DNA from: Fictibacillus barbaricus | GTDB taxonomy: Bacteria > Bacillota > Bacilli > Bacillales > Fictibacillaceae | Assembly: GCF_014635025.1 (NCBI RefSeq) | Contig: NZ_BMCE01000001.1 | Location: 1,302,001-1,366,000 of the forward strand | Direction of reading: 5' to 3' | Length of the DNA: 64,000 bases | In this document: positions 17,939 through 27,789 of the stretch, piece after piece | How positions within the stretch are numbered: position 1 is the stretch's first letter | Layout of the letters: every line of letters begins with the position of its first letter | Translations under genes and position numbers: made by a program | Notes under the pieces: generated by a model | Seen by the model: only the letters and a program-made list of their open reading frames with translations | Told to the model about the DNA's origin: nothing | Database searches by the model: none

Positions 17939-19699
17939 TTGAGTAATCAAAAAATTATTGTTGTTGGCGGAGGTCTCGCCGGTTTAATGGCTACAATTAA
18001 AGCAGCTGAGGCTGGTGTAAATGTTGACCTCTTTTCAGTTGTTCCAGTTAAACGTTCCCATTCTGTTTGTGCTCAAGGTGGTATAAACGGTGCTGTAAAT
18101 ACAAAAGGTGAAGGTGACTCACCATGGGAGCACTTTGATGACTCGGTTTATGGCGGGGACTTTTTAGCAAATCAGCCCCCTGTAAAAGCAATGTGTGATG
18201 CCGCACCAGGAATCATCCACTTAATGGATCGTATGGGTGTTATGTTTAACAGAACGCCTGAAGGTTTGCTTGATTTCCGTCGTTTTGGGGGCACTCAGCA
18301 TCACCGTACTGCGTTTGCGGGTGCTACTACAGGACAGCAGCTATTATATGCTCTAGATGAGCAAGTCCGTCGTCATGAAGTAGCAGGACTTGTTACAAAG
18401 TATGAAGGCTGGGAGTTTTTATCTGCTATTATCGACGACGAAGGTCAATGTCGCGGGATCACTGCTCAAAACTTAAAGACGATGGAGATTGTAAGTTTTG
18501 CAGCTGATGCTGTTATTATGGCAACTGGTGGACCAGGAATCATCTTTGGTAAGTCTACAAACTCTGTAATCAATACGGGTGGTGCTGCTTCCTCTCTTTA
18601 TCAGCAGGGGGTTTACTATGCCAATGGCGAATTTATCCAAATCCACCCAACGGCTATTCCAGGAGATGACAAACTTCGTCTTATGAGTGAGTCAGCACGT
18701 GGTGAAGGTGGACGAGTTTGGACATATAAAGACGGGAAACCTTGGTATTTCCTTGAAGAAAAATATCCTGCATACGGTAACCTAGTTCCTCGTGACATCG
18801 CAACACGTGAAATCTTCCACGTTTGTGTAGATTTAAAGCTAGGAATTAATGGTGAGAACATGGTATACCTGGATCTTTCTCACAAAGATCCAAAAGAGTT
18901 AGATATTAAACTTGGTGGAATCATCGAGATCTATGAGAAGTTTATGGGTGATGATCCACGTAAAGTGCCTATGAAAATCTTCCCTGCTGTTCACTATTCA
19001 ATGGGTGGAATGTGGGTTGATTACGACCAAATGACAAATATTCCTGGTCTTTTTGCAGCTGGTGAATGTGAGTATCAATACCACGGTGCTAATAGATTAG
19101 GAGCAAACTCATTATTATCTGCTATTTTTGGTGGAATGGTGGCAGGCCCATCTGCTGTTAAATATATTAAAGGCTTGGAAAAAACTGTCGAGGATGTTTC
19201 GTCTTCCGTGTTTGATAACCAGGTGAAGAAAGACCAAGAAGTATACAATAATATCCTTTCCATGGATGGTACTGAAAATGCTTATGTGATCCATAAAGAA
19301 CTTGGAGAATGGATGACGGACAACGTAACAGTAGTTCGATATAATGACAAGTTAAAACAAACGGATGAAAAGATTCAAGAATTGATGCAGCGTTATAAGA
19401 ACATCAATATCAATGATACGTCCAAGTGGAGCAATCAGGGAGCTTCTTTCACTCGTCAGCTATGGCACATGCTTCAGCTTGCTCGTGTTATCACTCTTGG
19501 TGCACTTAATCGTGACGAAAGCCGCGGAGCGCATTATAAACCTGATTTCCCTGAACGTAATGACGAACAATGGTTAAAAACAACTAAAGCGAAATTTAAT
19601 GCTGCAACAAACGGACCTGAATTTGAGTATGAAGATGTAGACGTTTCGCTTATACAGCCACGTAAACGTGACTACTCTAAGAAGAAGGCAGGGGTATAA
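17939..19699 (+). CDS. sdhA: Succinate dehydrogenase flavoprotein subunit
   Basis: Oxidises succinate to fumarate, linking the citric acid cycle to menaquinone. The 586-residue product starts with the FAD-binding GGGLAGLMATIKAAEAG. It has the HSVCAQGGINGAVN block, whose His carries the covalent FAD, and the substrate and catalytic regions HPTAIPGDDKLRLMSESARGEGG and HYSMGGMWVDY with GANRLGANSLLSAIFGG. The start is TTG at 17939 after AAAAGGGGTGAGAC, 15 bases from sdhC. Complete and typical of the Bacillus type. Confidence 0.97.
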   Translation: MSNQKIIVVGGGLAGLMATIKAAEAGVNVDLFSVVPVKRSHSVCAQGGINGAVNTKGEGDSPWEHFDDSVYGGDFLANQPPVKAMCDAAPGIIHLMDRMGVMFNRTPEGLLDFRRFGGTQHHRTAFAGATTGQQLLYALDEQVRRHEVAGLVTKYEGWEFLSAIIDDEGQCRGITAQNLKTMEIVSFAADAVIMATGGPGIIFGKSTNSVINTGGAASSLYQQGVYYANGEFIQIHPTAIPGDDKLRLMSESARGEGGRVWTYKDGKPWYFLEEKYPAYGNLVPRDIATREIFHVCVDLKLGINGENMVYLDLSHKDPKELDIKLGGIIEIYEKFMGDDPRKVPMKIFPAVHYSMGGMWVDYDQMTNIPGLFAAGECEYQYHGANRLGANSLLSAIFGGMVAGPSAVKYIKGLEKTVEDVSSSVFDNQVKKDQEVYNNILSMDGTENAYVIHKELGEWMTDNVTVVRYNDKLKQTDEKIQELMQRYKNININDTSKWSNQGASFTRQLWHMLQLARVITLGALNRDESRGAHYKPDFPERNDEQWLKTTKAKFNAATNGPEFEYEDVDVSLIQPRKRDYSKKKAGV

Positions 19700-19701
19700 A
19701 C

Positions 19702-20457
19702 ATGAGCACAAAAATGGTGAAATTCGTCATCTCAAGACAGGATAACCCAGAATCTGCCCCATATTTAGAAGAGTTTGAGATTCCACATCGTCCAAATATG
19801 AACGTAATATCTGCTCTTATGGAAATTCGTAGAAACCCTGTAAACGCAAAAGGGGATGCTACGACTCCCGTAACATGGGAGATGGGATGTTTAGAAGAAG
19901 TTTGTGGGGCTTGTTCAATGGTGATCAATGGAAAGCCTAGACAATCTTGTACGGCTCTTGTTGATCAGCTAGAACAGCCGATCCGACTTGAACCAATGAA
20001 AACTTTTCCGGTTGTTCGTGACTTGGCGATCGATAGAAGCAGAATGTTCGATGCACTTAAACGTGTTAAAGCATGGATTCCAATCGATGGCACATACGAT
20101 CTTGGACCTGGTCCTCGTATGCCTGAAACAAAACGTCAATGGGCATATGAACTTTCGAAATGTATGACTTGCGGTGTTTGCTTAGAGGCTTGCCCGAACG
20201 TTAACTCGAAGTCAGACTTTATCGGACCTGCACCATTATCCCAAGTTCGGTTGTTTAACGCGCATCCAACAGGTGAGATGAATAAAGAAGAACGCTTGAA
20301 TGCAATTATGGATGATGGAGGATTGGCATCTTGCGGAAACTCCCAAAACTGTGTCCAATCTTGTCCTAAAGGGATTCCATTAACAACATCTATTGCGGCA
20401 CTTAACCGTGATACATCGTTCCAGGCATTTAAGAATTTCTTCGGCAGCGATCGTTAA
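19702..20457 (+). CDS. sdhB: Succinate dehydrogenase iron-sulfur subunit
   Basis: Carries electrons from FAD to the heme anchor. The 251-residue protein has the [2Fe-2S] ligands in CLEEVCGACSMVINGKPRQSC, and two ferredoxin-type cysteine sets in CMTCGVCLEACP and CGNSQNCVQSCPKG for the other two clusters. All ligand positions are present. The ATG overlaps closely with the end of sdhA (two bases between stop and start), so coupling is expected. A terminator lies about 95 bases downstream. Confidence 0.97.
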   Translation: MSTKMVKFVISRQDNPESAPYLEEFEIPHRPNMNVISALMEIRRNPVNAKGDATTPVTWEMGCLEEVCGACSMVINGKPRQSCTALVDQLEQPIRLEPMKTFPVVRDLAIDRSRMFDALKRVKAWIPIDGTYDLGPGPRMPETKRQWAYELSKCMTCGVCLEACPNVNSKSDFIGPAPLSQVRLFNAHPTGEMNKEERLNAIMDDGGLASCGNSQNCVQSCPKGIPLTTSIAALNRDTSFQAFKNFFGSDR

Positions 20458-20552
20458 AAATTGTAAAGTTTGACTCATATCATCTTATAGTTTCACTTGA
20501 ATGAGCTAAATTTATCTCGATTACGACCTAACATTACTAAACTCAAAAAAGG

Positions 20553-20583
20553 GGCTTCTCTCATAAGGGGGAAGCTTTTTTTA
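20553..20583 (+). terminator. Terminator between sdhB and the thioesterase gene
   Basis: GCTTCTC pairs with GGGGAAGC around an eight-base loop, followed by T7. The bases 20458-20552 before it hold no feature I could name. Confidence 0.75.
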
Positions 20584-20601
20584 TAAGAAGGTGGAAAGTA
20601 G

Positions 20602-21069
20602 ATGGCTAGACAAGATTACATTATAAACATGGAGGAATGGAGAGCGGATTTTACTTTTTTTCATGAGCTGCAGGTCCGTTTCGGTGAGATTGACGGTTTT
20701 GGACATGTGAACAATACGAACATTTTTACATATATGGAAGAAGCGCGGATCGCACTTTTTAAAGAACTAAAATTGATGAAAGATTGGGGTTCACCAAATT
20801 CAATGGAGATTCCAGTAGTAGCAGACCTTCAATGTGATTATCTAGCACAGGTTCTGTATGACGAAAAGTTGAAGATATATGTAAAAGTCAATGAAGTGGG
20901 TTCATCCTCCATTGACTTGCACTACTTAGGAATCAATGAAAAACAAGTGCCTGTCTTTACAGGGAGAGGAACGATTGTTCAGATCTCCAGACAGAGCGGC
21001 CGTCCATCTAAGTGGAACGATGAACTAAGAAAACAATTAAATCAGTTTTCTCAAAAAGCCCGTGTGTAA
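20602..21069 (+). CDS. Acyl-CoA thioesterase, hotdog fold (YsmA-like)
   Basis: A 155-residue hotdog-fold protein of the 4-hydroxybenzoyl-CoA thioesterase group, at the ysmA position. The signature ELQVRFGEIDGFGHVNNTNIFTYMEEARIALF (about 20-51) contains the conserved Asp and the HVNN turn of this group. In this branch the acidic catalytic position is the Asp in EIDGFGH. Substrate is unknown; it probably hydrolyses short or medium acyl-CoA, by family only. ATG follows AAGGTGG. The stop codon is inside a terminator stem. Confidence 0.85.
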   Translation: MARQDYIINMEEWRADFTFFHELQVRFGEIDGFGHVNNTNIFTYMEEARIALFKELKLMKDWGSPNSMEIPVVADLQCDYLAQVLYDEKLKIYVKVNEVGSSSIDLHYLGINEKQVPVFTGRGTIVQISRQSGRPSKWNDELRKQLNQFSQKARV

Positions 21070-21089
21070 AAAATGGGCTTTTTTTTATG
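21055..21089 (+). terminator. Terminator overlapping the thioesterase stop
   Basis: AAAAGCCC and GGGCTTTT flank a loop that contains the TAA stop, followed by T8. Confidence 0.85.
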
Positions 21090-21131
21090 GTTAAACTGTA
21101 ATATTATAGATACTTTTTATTTGAACCAAGT

Positions 21132-21160
21132 CACTTACATCTATCCTTTTACATACTATA
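21132..21160 (+). promoter_or_regulatory. Sigma-K-type promoter of gerE
   Basis: The -10 is CATACTATA (21152-21160), an exact CATAnnnTA. A CAC at 21132-21134 lies 17 bases upstream as the -35 element. gerE is a sigma-K gene in B. subtilis, so the match is expected. Confidence 0.75.
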
Positions 21161-21225
21161 TGTTGACTAAATACTTCCAATATTCGTTGGCGGTTCCTAA
21201 ACCCTAGCAAGGAGGGGTGAATTCA

Positions 21226-21450
21226 TTGAAAGATAAACACTACCGACCGAAGCCTCTACTTACAAAAAGAGAGAGAGAAGTTTTCGAACTATTAGTCCAA
21301 GACAAAACCACAAAAGAAATTGCGGAACAATTATTTATCAGCGAGAAAACAGTTCGAAACCATATTTCGAATACCATGCAAAAGCTTGGGGTTAAAGGAC
21401 GCTCTCAAGCCGTTGTAGAGTTATTGAGGCTTGGAGAACTCGAGATTTAG
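21226..21450 (+). CDS. gerE: Spore germination/coat regulator GerE
   Basis: A late mother-cell transcription factor that acts with sigma-K to switch coat genes on or off. The 74-residue protein is a free LuxR-type helix-turn-helix: LLTKREREVFELLVQDKTTKEIAEQLFISEKTVRNHISNTMQKLGVKGRSQAVVELL. I take the TTG at 21226 as start since AGGAGGGG ends eight bases before it, and the length then equals B. subtilis GerE. A GTG at 21217 overlaps the ribosome site itself. A sigma-K-like promoter lies about 65 bases upstream. Confidence 0.97.
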   Translation: MKDKHYRPKPLLTKREREVFELLVQDKTTKEIAEQLFISEKTVRNHISNTMQKLGVKGRSQAVVELLRLGELEI

Positions 21451-21458
21451 TCAGAGAG

Positions 21459-21484
21459 CGGCTTTCATGAGAAAGCCGTTTTCA
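21459..21484 (+). terminator. Terminator after gerE
   Basis: CGGCTTTC and GAAAGCCG form a perfect stem around ATGA, followed by TTTTC. Confidence 0.85.
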
Positions 21485-21505
21485 GTTTGCAGGCAAAAAG
21501 TGTAA

Positions 21506-21535
21506 TTGATTTTTCTGCACTTTTTCAGCTATGAT
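21506..21535 (+). promoter_or_regulatory. Candidate glcT promoter
   Basis: TTGATT (21506-21511), an 18-base spacer and TATGAT (21530-21535), about 50 bases before the glcT start. Confidence 0.55.
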
Positions 21536-21587
21536 GAAAGTTATGATGTCTATGGTTTATGGACCTAAATGAAAAAGGTGAAAATTC

Positions 21588-22433
21588 ATGAACAAAAGCC
21601 TGCAGGTAAAGAAAGTACTCAACAATAATGTAGTGATCGTAACGGATGCATCCAGTCTGGAAAGAATCGTAATCGGTAAAGGAATCGGCTTTGGAAAAAA
21701 ACAAGGCGCGCACATCCTTCCTGAACAAGTAGACAAGCTGTTCGTATTAAAAGATGAAAACGAACAAGAACAGTACAAAACCCTCTTGACTCATATAGAT
21801 GAAAAAGTAGTCGAAGTTATTAATGACGTCATTGTTCATATCAGAACCCGTTTTGATAATGATTTGAATGAACACATCCATGTCGCCTTAACAGACCATA
21901 TCACGTTTGCTATAAAACGATTAGAGCAAGGGCTAGACATAAAGAATCCTTTCCTAACTGAAACGCAGACTCTTTATCCGAAAGAGTATACAGTAGCTGA
22001 AGAGGTTATTGAAGTGATTAACAAGTCACTCCGTATACATTTACCAGAAGGTGAAATCGGATTCGTCGCTCTTCACATTCACAGTGCTATTACCAATAAA
22101 AGTGTGACGGCTATAAAAAAGCACTCTCAGCTCATTAACACACTCATGCAGATGGTTCAGCATGCACTCGATCTGAAAATCGATACAAAAAGTATTAATT
22201 ATCTTCGTCTTGTCCGTCATTTACGACATGCGATCGAACGCATTTCAATGGGAGATATAATGGAAGAACAAGAAAAGCTAGCAAAAGTGTTGAAAGAAGA
22301 ATATCCGATATGCTACAATTTGGCGTGGAAGTTGATTAAGGTTATGCAAAATGCCTTAAATAAGCCCGTGCCACATGCAGAAGCAGTATATTTAACTATG
22401 CATTTGCAAAGGCTTTCGCGATACGACAATTAA
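21588..22433 (+). CDS. glcT: Transcription antiterminator GlcT
   Basis: A BglG/SacT-family antiterminator for ptsG. The 281-residue protein has an RNA-binding CAT domain (about 1-60; KVLNNNVVIVTDA, GKGIGFGKKQGAHI) followed by two PTS regulation domains. PRD1 (about 70-170) contains DHITFAIKRLEQG and PRD2 (about 175-280) HLRHAIERI and YLTMHLQRL, with the His residues that are phosphorylated. It lies just upstream of ptsG, whose leader carries a matching RNA target and terminator. In B. subtilis the glcT-ptsGHI cluster is at another place on the chromosome. Confidence 0.93.
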   Translation: MNKSLQVKKVLNNNVVIVTDASSLERIVIGKGIGFGKKQGAHILPEQVDKLFVLKDENEQEQYKTLLTHIDEKVVEVINDVIVHIRTRFDNDLNEHIHVALTDHITFAIKRLEQGLDIKNPFLTETQTLYPKEYTVAEEVIEVINKSLRIHLPEGEIGFVALHIHSAITNKSVTAIKKHSQLINTLMQMVQHALDLKIDTKSINYLRLVRHLRHAIERISMGDIMEEQEKLAKVLKEEYPICYNLAWKLIKVMQNALNKPVPHAEAVYLTMHLQRLSRYDN

Positions 22434-22459
22434 AACAAAATGTAATAAGTAAATAAATA

Positions 22460-22465
22460 TATAAT
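22460..22465 (+). promoter_or_regulatory. Candidate ptsG -10 element
   Basis: TATAAT lies 17 bases before the antiterminator target. No convincing -35 was found. Confidence 0.35.
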
Positions 22466-22476
22466 AAATCGTTTTT

Positions 22477-22595
22477 ACGTGTTACTGATTCGATCAGGCA
22501 TAAGTAAGAAACAAAGTGTAGCAGATGCTTAATTAGGATATATTAAATCTGATTAGGTCATTTTGCTCATGTTTCTTGTTTATGTCTTTTTTTTG
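22477..22595 (+). promoter_or_regulatory. ptsG leader: RNA antiterminator target and terminator
   Basis: The sequence ACGTGTTACTGATTCG followed by ATCAGGCATAAGT resembles the RAT hairpin bound by GlcT, with CTGAT and ATCAG arms. Its 3' side overlaps AAGAAACA (22506-22513), which pairs with TGTTTCTT (22570-22577) in front of a T-rich tract, giving a terminator. The two structures exclude each other. Glucose leads to active GlcT, which would hold the RAT and allow ptsG transcription. Confidence 0.75.
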
Positions 22596-22646
22596 TTTTA
22601 TGCGGAAGTAAATGGAAGGGTTATCATATGAAAAGGAGGACTTCCT

Positions 22647-24719
22647 ATGTGGAAAAAACTTTTTGGTGTTCTACAACGCGTAGGTAAAGCACTAATGCTT
22701 CCGGTAGCGATCCTGCCAGCAGCTGGTTTATTGCTTGCCTTTGGTAATGCGTTTAAAAACCCAGCGTTAATCAAAGTAATACCAGCACTAGATGCTTCAT
22801 GGTTTCAGCTTGTTGCAGATGTAATGGAAAAATCCGGAGATATCGTCTTCGCGAATCTGTCCTTGCTATTTGCAGTGGGTGTTGCCGTTGGTCTTGCTGG
22901 CGGTGAAGGGGTAGCGGGACTTGCTGCCATCATCGGATACTTAATTATGAATGTAACAATGAGTGTAATTGAAGGTGTTACACCGGATATGATCGGTAAA
23001 GATCCTTCTTTTGCGAATGTACTAGGTATCCCGACGCTTCAAACAGGTGTGTTTGGAGGTATCATCGTAGGTATCTTAGCTTCTTATCTGTATAAACGTT
23101 TTTACAATATTGAACTTCCTCAATACTTAGGATTCTTTGCAGGAAAGCGTTTCGTTCCAATCATTACTGCTGTATCTGCATTAGCACTTGGTATCGTGAT
23201 GACGTTCATCTGGCCACCTGTACAGCAGGGTCTGAACACTTTCTCTGAAAGTATGATCAATTCAAACCTGACTGTTGCAGCGTTTATTTTTGGGGTTATT
23301 GAAAGATCATTAATCCCGTTCGGACTGCATCATATTTTTTATTCACCATTCTGGTTCGAGTTCGGTTCATATAAGTCAGCTGCTGAAGGACTTGTTCGTG
23401 GTGACCAGGCAATCTTCTTTGCTCAATTAAAAGATAATGTTGAATTAACAGCTGGAACTTTCATGACTGGTAAATTCCCATTCATGATGTTTGGGCTTCC
23501 GGCAGCGGCGCTTGCTATGTATCACGAAGCTCGTCCGGAACACAAAAAAGTTGTAGCAGGAATCATGGGTTCTGCAGCATTAACTTCATTCTTAACAGGG
23601 ATCACAGAACCTCTTGAGTTCACGTTCCTATTCGTTGCTCCAGTTCTTTTTGGTATCCATGCTATCTTTGCAGGACTTTCCTTTATGGTTATGCATTTGT
23701 TAAATGTTAAAATAGGGATGACATTCTCTGGCGGTGTAATTGACTATCTTCTATTCGGAGTTCTTCCTAACCGTACCGACTGGTGGCTGGTTATTCCGGT
23801 AGGTCTAGTATTTGCGGTTATCTACTACTTTGGTTTCCGTTTTGCTATTCGTAAATGGAACTTAAAAACTCCAGGAAGAGAAATCGTTGACGATGAAGTA
23901 GAAACAAACGTTGGACCGTCCAATAAAGATTCATTAGCTGCGAATATTTTAGAAGGTCTTGGCGGTGAATCTAATATTTCAAACCTTGATGCATGTATTA
24001 CACGCCTTCGTGTATCTGTGCATGACCCGAAAGAAGTGGATAAGAACCGCTTAAAGAAACTTGGTGCTTCTGGAGTTCTTGAAATGGGTAACAACATCCA
24101 AGCGATCTTCGGAACTCGCTCTGATACGATTAAGAGTGAAATTCAAGATATTATGAATGGAAAGACTTCAGCTAAGCCAAAAAACAGTGAGAAGCTTCCT
24201 GAGCAAGGCAACATTGCTGATACACAAGAGAAGAATGATGTTAATCCGACATCTTCAATTTCTACAGACGACCGTTTCGTTTCACCGATTAAAGGGAAAA
24301 TACTTCCGATAACAGAGGTTCCTGACCAAGTATTCTCAGGAAAAATGATGGGAGACGGATTTGCGATCGAACCAGCAGAAGGCTTGGTTGTATCACCTGT
24401 TAATGGTAAGATTATCAATATCTTCCCTACAAAACACGCGATTGGTATTGAGTCGGATGGCGGTAAAGAGATCTTAATCCACTTTGGTATCGACACGGTA
24501 AAATTAAAAGGTGAAGGTTTTGAAAGCTTTATTTCTGAAGGAGACAGAGTGACGGTTGGCCAAAAGCTTTTAAAGGTGGATTTGAACTTTGTTAAGGAAA
24601 ACGCTCCATCCATCATCACGCCGATCGTATTTACAAATTTATCGGGTGAAACTGTTTTTGTTGAAAAAACAGGAACGGTCGATATAGAAGAAGAAAATAT
24701 TATTACATTTAAAAAATAA
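22647..24719 (+). CDS. ptsG: Glucose-specific PTS permease, EIICBA
   Basis: Takes up and phosphorylates glucose. The 690-residue protein has the C-B-A order: a membrane EIIC domain (about 1-410; starts [27 protein letters not shown], with the GITEPLEF motif), then EIIB with the phospho-cysteine in LDACITRLR at Cys450. The EIIA domain near the C terminus has the phospho-histidine in LIHFGIDTV at His612. Complete. It is preceded by a GlcT-type leader and followed after 13 bases by ptsH. Domain order and the N-terminal match support glucose rather than N-acetylglucosamine. Confidence 0.94.
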   Translation: MWKKLFGVLQRVGKALMLPVAILPAAGLLLAFGNAFKNPALIKVIPALDASWFQLVADVMEKSGDIVFANLSLLFAVGVAVGLAGGEGVAGLAAIIGYLIMNVTMSVIEGVTPDMIGKDPSFANVLGIPTLQTGVFGGIIVGILASYLYKRFYNIELPQYLGFFAGKRFVPIITAVSALALGIVMTFIWPPVQQGLNTFSESMINSNLTVAAFIFGVIERSLIPFGLHHIFYSPFWFEFGSYKSAAEGLVRGDQAIFFAQLKDNVELTAGTFMTGKFPFMMFGLPAAALAMYHEARPEHKKVVAGIMGSAALTSFLTGITEPLEFTFLFVAPVLFGIHAIFAGLSFMVMHLLNVKIGMTFSGGVIDYLLFGVLPNRTDWWLVIPVGLVFAVIYYFGFRFAIRKWNLKTPGREIVDDEVETNVGPSNKDSLAANILEGLGGESNISNLDACITRLRVSVHDPKEVDKNRLKKLGASGVLEMGNNIQAIFGTRSDTIKSEIQDIMNGKTSAKPKNSEKLPEQGNIADTQEKNDVNPTSSISTDDRFVSPIKGKILPITEVPDQVFSGKMMGDGFAIEPAEGLVVSPVNGKIINIFPTKHAIGIESDGGKEILIHFGIDTVKLKGEGFESFISEGDRVTVGQKLLKVDLNFVKENAPSIITPIVFTNLSGETVFVEKTGTVDIEEENIITFKK

Positions 24720-24732
24720 AGGGGTAATTATC

Positions 24733-24999
24733 ATGGCAGAAAAAACATTCAAAGTAACAAGCGAATCAGGAATTCACGCGCGTCCAGCAACAACATTAGT
24801 AAACCAAGCAGGTCAGTTCAGTTCAGATATTACGCTTGAATACAACGGAAAAAGTGTTAACTTAAAATCAATCATGGGTGTTATGAGCCTTGGAATCCAA
24901 CAAGGATCATCAATCGTGATTAAAGCAGAAGGTTCAGACGCAGAAGAAGCATTATCAGCATTGGAAAATGTTATGAAAAAGGAAGGGCTTGGTGAGTAA
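24733..24999 (+). CDS. ptsH: Phosphocarrier protein HPr
   Basis: The 88-residue carrier passes phosphate from enzyme I to all EIIA domains. The active His15 is in [12 protein letters not shown]. Ser46, target of HPr kinase, is in [11 protein letters not shown]. Serine-phosphorylated HPr is the CcpA corepressor, so this protein ties the pts genes to the cre-like sites elsewhere in the window. Its stop codon overlaps the ptsI start by one base. Confidence 0.98.
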   Translation: MAEKTFKVTSESGIHARPATTLVNQAGQFSSDITLEYNGKSVNLKSIMGVMSLGIQQGSSIVIKAEGSDAEEALSALENVMKKEGLGE

Positions 25000-26714
25000 T
25001 GTCTGAAAGAATTTCAGGTATTGCAGCATCGGCCGGCATCGCAATCGCAAAAGCATTTGTTCTTCAAAACCCTGAATTAACGATTGAAAGAAAATCAATT
25101 ACAGATTCAGCGAGTGAAATTGAGCGTTTTGAAGCAGCGATCTCTGTGTCTAAAGATGAACTTTCTGTTATCAAAGAAAAAGCTAACAAGGAACTAGGTG
25201 AAGATAAGGCAGCAATTTTTGCTGCCCATCTTCTTGTACTTAGCGATCCAGAACTAGTTGATGCTGTAAAACAAAAGATTGAAAATGAAAAAGTAAACGC
25301 TGAAGCAGCGATGGATGATGTCTCGTCCATGTTCATTAATATGTTTGAACAAATGGATAACGAATATATGAAAGAGCGTGCAGCAGATATTCGTGACGTA
25401 TCAAAACGTGTATTAGCTCACTTATTGAATGTAACCTTCACAACGCCTGCTAGTATTTCTGAAGAAGTGGTCATTCTTGCAGAAGATTTAACTCCTTCAG
25501 ATACGGCACAATTGAACCGTAATTTCGTTAAAGGGTTTGCAACAGATATTGGAGGAAGAACTTCTCACTCGGCGATCATGTCCCGATCAATGGAAATTCC
25601 TGCAGTCGTAGGAACAAAAACGATTACGGAAAAAGTTGAAAATGGTGTAACGGTGATCATCGATGGATTAGATGGACATGTTATTGTTAATCCATCTCAA
25701 GATGAAATTGCGACGTATCAAGAAAAACAAAAACAATACCAGCAGCAAAAAGAAGAATGGGCTAAGCTAGTCAATGAAAAAACATTTTCATCCGATTCTG
25801 TTCAAGTTGAACTTGCTGCAAATATTGGTACTCCAGCAGATATAAAAGGTGTGTTAGAAAACGGAGCTGAAGGGGTAGGTCTATACCGTACAGAATTCCT
25901 TTACATGGGCCGTGATCAGCTTCCGACAGAGGAAGAACAATTTAAAGCCTACTCTGAAGTTCTTGAGAAGATGGAAGGTAAGCCTGTTGTGATCCGTACC
26001 CTTGATATTGGCGGGGATAAGGAACTTCCTTACTTAAACCTTCCTAAAGAGCTTAACCCGTTCTTAGGATTCCGTGCCATTCGACTTTGCTTGGAAGAAC
26101 AAGAGATCTTCCGTACTCAGCTTAGAGCACTTCTGCGTGCCAGCAGCTTTGGTAATTTGAAGATCATGTTCCCTATGATTGCAACTCTAGGAGAATTCCG
26201 TGCAGCTAAAGGAATCTTATTAGAAGAAAAAGAGAAGCTTGTTTCTGAAGGTACTAAAGTATCAGAATCCATTGAAGTTGGAATCATGGTTGAGATCCCG
26301 TCTACTGCAGTAATGGCGGATACATTTGCTAAGGAAGTAGATTTCTTCAGCATTGGCACGAACGACTTGATTCAATATACAATGGCAGCAGACCGTATGA
26401 ACGAGCAAGTATCGTACTTATATCAACCATACAATCCTGCCATTCTAAGACTTGTGAAAATGGTCATTGATGCCGCGCACAAAGAGGGTAAGTGGGCTGG
26501 AATGTGCGGTGAGATGGCTGGAGACCCGATCGCTATCCCAATTCTTTTAGGATTGGGACTGGACGAATTCTCTATGAGTGCAACATCTGTTCTGCCAGCA
26601 CGCAGTCAGATCTTAGGCTTGTCTAAAGAAAAGATCAGTGCACACATCGATCACATTTTACAAATGGATACGATGGAAGATGTCATAAAGTTTGCAGAAG
26701 AGAACTTTAAATAA
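24999..26714 (+). CDS. ptsI: PTS enzyme I (phosphoenolpyruvate-protein phosphotransferase)
   Basis: Starts the PTS chain by taking phosphate from phosphoenolpyruvate. The 571-residue protein has the N-terminal HPr-binding region and the phosphohistidine at His190 in [21 protein letters not shown]. The C-terminal PEP-binding barrel shows [46 protein letters not shown] and the Cys in [10 protein letters not shown]. The start overlaps the ptsH stop in TAATG, so the genes are coupled. A terminator follows. Confidence 0.98.
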   Translation: MSERISGIAASAGIAIAKAFVLQNPELTIERKSITDSASEIERFEAAISVSKDELSVIKEKANKELGEDKAAIFAAHLLVLSDPELVDAVKQKIENEKVNAEAAMDDVSSMFINMFEQMDNEYMKERAADIRDVSKRVLAHLLNVTFTTPASISEEVVILAEDLTPSDTAQLNRNFVKGFATDIGGRTSHSAIMSRSMEIPAVVGTKTITEKVENGVTVIIDGLDGHVIVNPSQDEIATYQEKQKQYQQQKEEWAKLVNEKTFSSDSVQVELAANIGTPADIKGVLENGAEGVGLYRTEFLYMGRDQLPTEEEQFKAYSEVLEKMEGKPVVIRTLDIGGDKELPYLNLPKELNPFLGFRAIRLCLEEQEIFRTQLRALLRASSFGNLKIMFPMIATLGEFRAAKGILLEEKEKLVSEGTKVSESIEVGIMVEIPSTAVMADTFAKEVDFFSIGTNDLIQYTMAADRMNEQVSYLYQPYNPAILRLVKMVIDAAHKEGKWAGMCGEMAGDPIAIPILLGLGLDEFSMSATSVLPARSQILGLSKEKISAHIDHILQMDTMEDVIKFAEENFK

Positions 26715-26721
26715 AAAAGAG

Positions 26722-26755
26722 AAAAGGACTATGGGAAATTCCATAGTCTTTTTCT
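26722..26755 (+). terminator. Terminator of the pts operon
   Basis: GACTATGG and CCATAGTC form a perfect stem, flanked by A-rich and T-rich sequence. Confidence 0.88.
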
Positions 26756-26864
26756 TATCACTTTTAATGATTTTTATTGCAATTTCATAAAAATATTAGC
26801 AGAATAGAGAACAATGATAAACGCCTTTTGTTTTCAGTTTGGCATATAGAGATGAGGAGATGTT

Positions 26865-27659
26865 TTGAATAGACCAATCGGAGTAATAGATTCAGGAGTG
26901 GGAGGCTTAACAGTAGCCAGAGAGATCATGAAGCAGCTCCCGAAAGAAGAAATTATTTATGTAGGAGATACGAAGAGATGTCCGTACGGTCCAAGGCCGT
27001 TTGAAGAGGTTCGGTCATATACATGGGAACTGATTAATTTTTTGCTCGAACAGGAAATTAAAATGTTGGTTATCGCTTGTAATACAGCCACTGCCGCTGT
27101 ACTTGAAGAAGCGAAAAAGAAGCTGAGCATTCCTGTATTAGGAGTCATACATCCAGGTGCACGTTCAGCCTTAAAAGCAACACAAAATAACCATGTAGGT
27201 GTAATTGGGACAGTGGGTACAATTAATAGTGGTGCATATAAGCAAGCACTTCAGCAGATCCGTAACGATGTTATCGTAGAAAGTTTAGCTTGTCCTTTAT
27301 TTGTACCGCTTGTTGAACAAGGAAAATTGTCGGGAGAAGAAACCCTAAACGCTGTTTCTGAAACCCTTTATCCGCTAAAGGATGTTTCGATCGATACATT
27401 AATTTTAGGCTGCACACACTACCCTTTATTAAGACCTGTTATTCAGCAAGTGATGGGTGAGCATATTAAGCTTATTTGCTCAGGGGCGGAAACTGCTCGG
27501 GAAGTTTCTGTTATTTTGGATCATAGCGGTCTTTTAAATACGAAAGATGTTAAACCGAATCACCGTTTCTTAGCTACTGCAGAAAGCAGTCATTTCTTGC
27601 AAATTGCCAATCACTGGCTGGATCGCCGGATTGAAAAGGTTGAGTGTATCTCGCTATAA
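26865..27659 (+). CDS. murI: Glutamate racemase
   Basis: Makes D-glutamate for peptidoglycan. The 264-residue protein begins [18 protein letters not shown] and has the two catalytic cysteines, Cys72 in [10 protein letters not shown] and Cys183 in LGCTHYPLL. The Asp of VIDSG and His of the second motif are also present. The start is TTG at 26865, with GAGGAG about six bases upstream. It is followed by gerM as in B. subtilis, where the gene is called racE. Confidence 0.96.
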   Translation: MNRPIGVIDSGVGGLTVAREIMKQLPKEEIIYVGDTKRCPYGPRPFEEVRSYTWELINFLLEQEIKMLVIACNTATAAVLEEAKKKLSIPVLGVIHPGARSALKATQNNHVGVIGTVGTINSGAYKQALQQIRNDVIVESLACPLFVPLVEQGKLSGEETLNAVSETLYPLKDVSIDTLILGCTHYPLLRPVIQQVMGEHIKLICSGAETAREVSVILDHSGLLNTKDVKPNHRFLATAESSHFLQIANHWLDRRIEKVECISL

Positions 27660-27680
27660 TTTCAGATAGTAAAAAGATTT

Positions 27681-27718
27681 AAGAGCAGAGTCATTTAATG
27701 GTTCTGTTCTTTTTATTT
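27681..27718 (+). terminator. Terminator after murI
   Basis: AGAGCAGA pairs with TCTGTTCT (one G-T pair), followed by TTTTTATTTTT. Confidence 0.7.
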
Positions 27719-27789
27719 TTGTACAAGTGGTCTAACAAAAGAATATAGCTCGTATACATAGTAGTACAAACCACTTGAGGAGGGAAAGT

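Noticed and set aside
24143-24619. 158-codon minus-strand frame inside ptsG
   Set aside because: It lies wholly opposite the EIIB-EIIA coding region, with shadow-type composition and no promoter or ribosome site.
27781-27789. Sigma-E promoter before gerM
   Set aside because: GAATATA is present upstream, but no CATACAHT-like -10 lies at the right distance.
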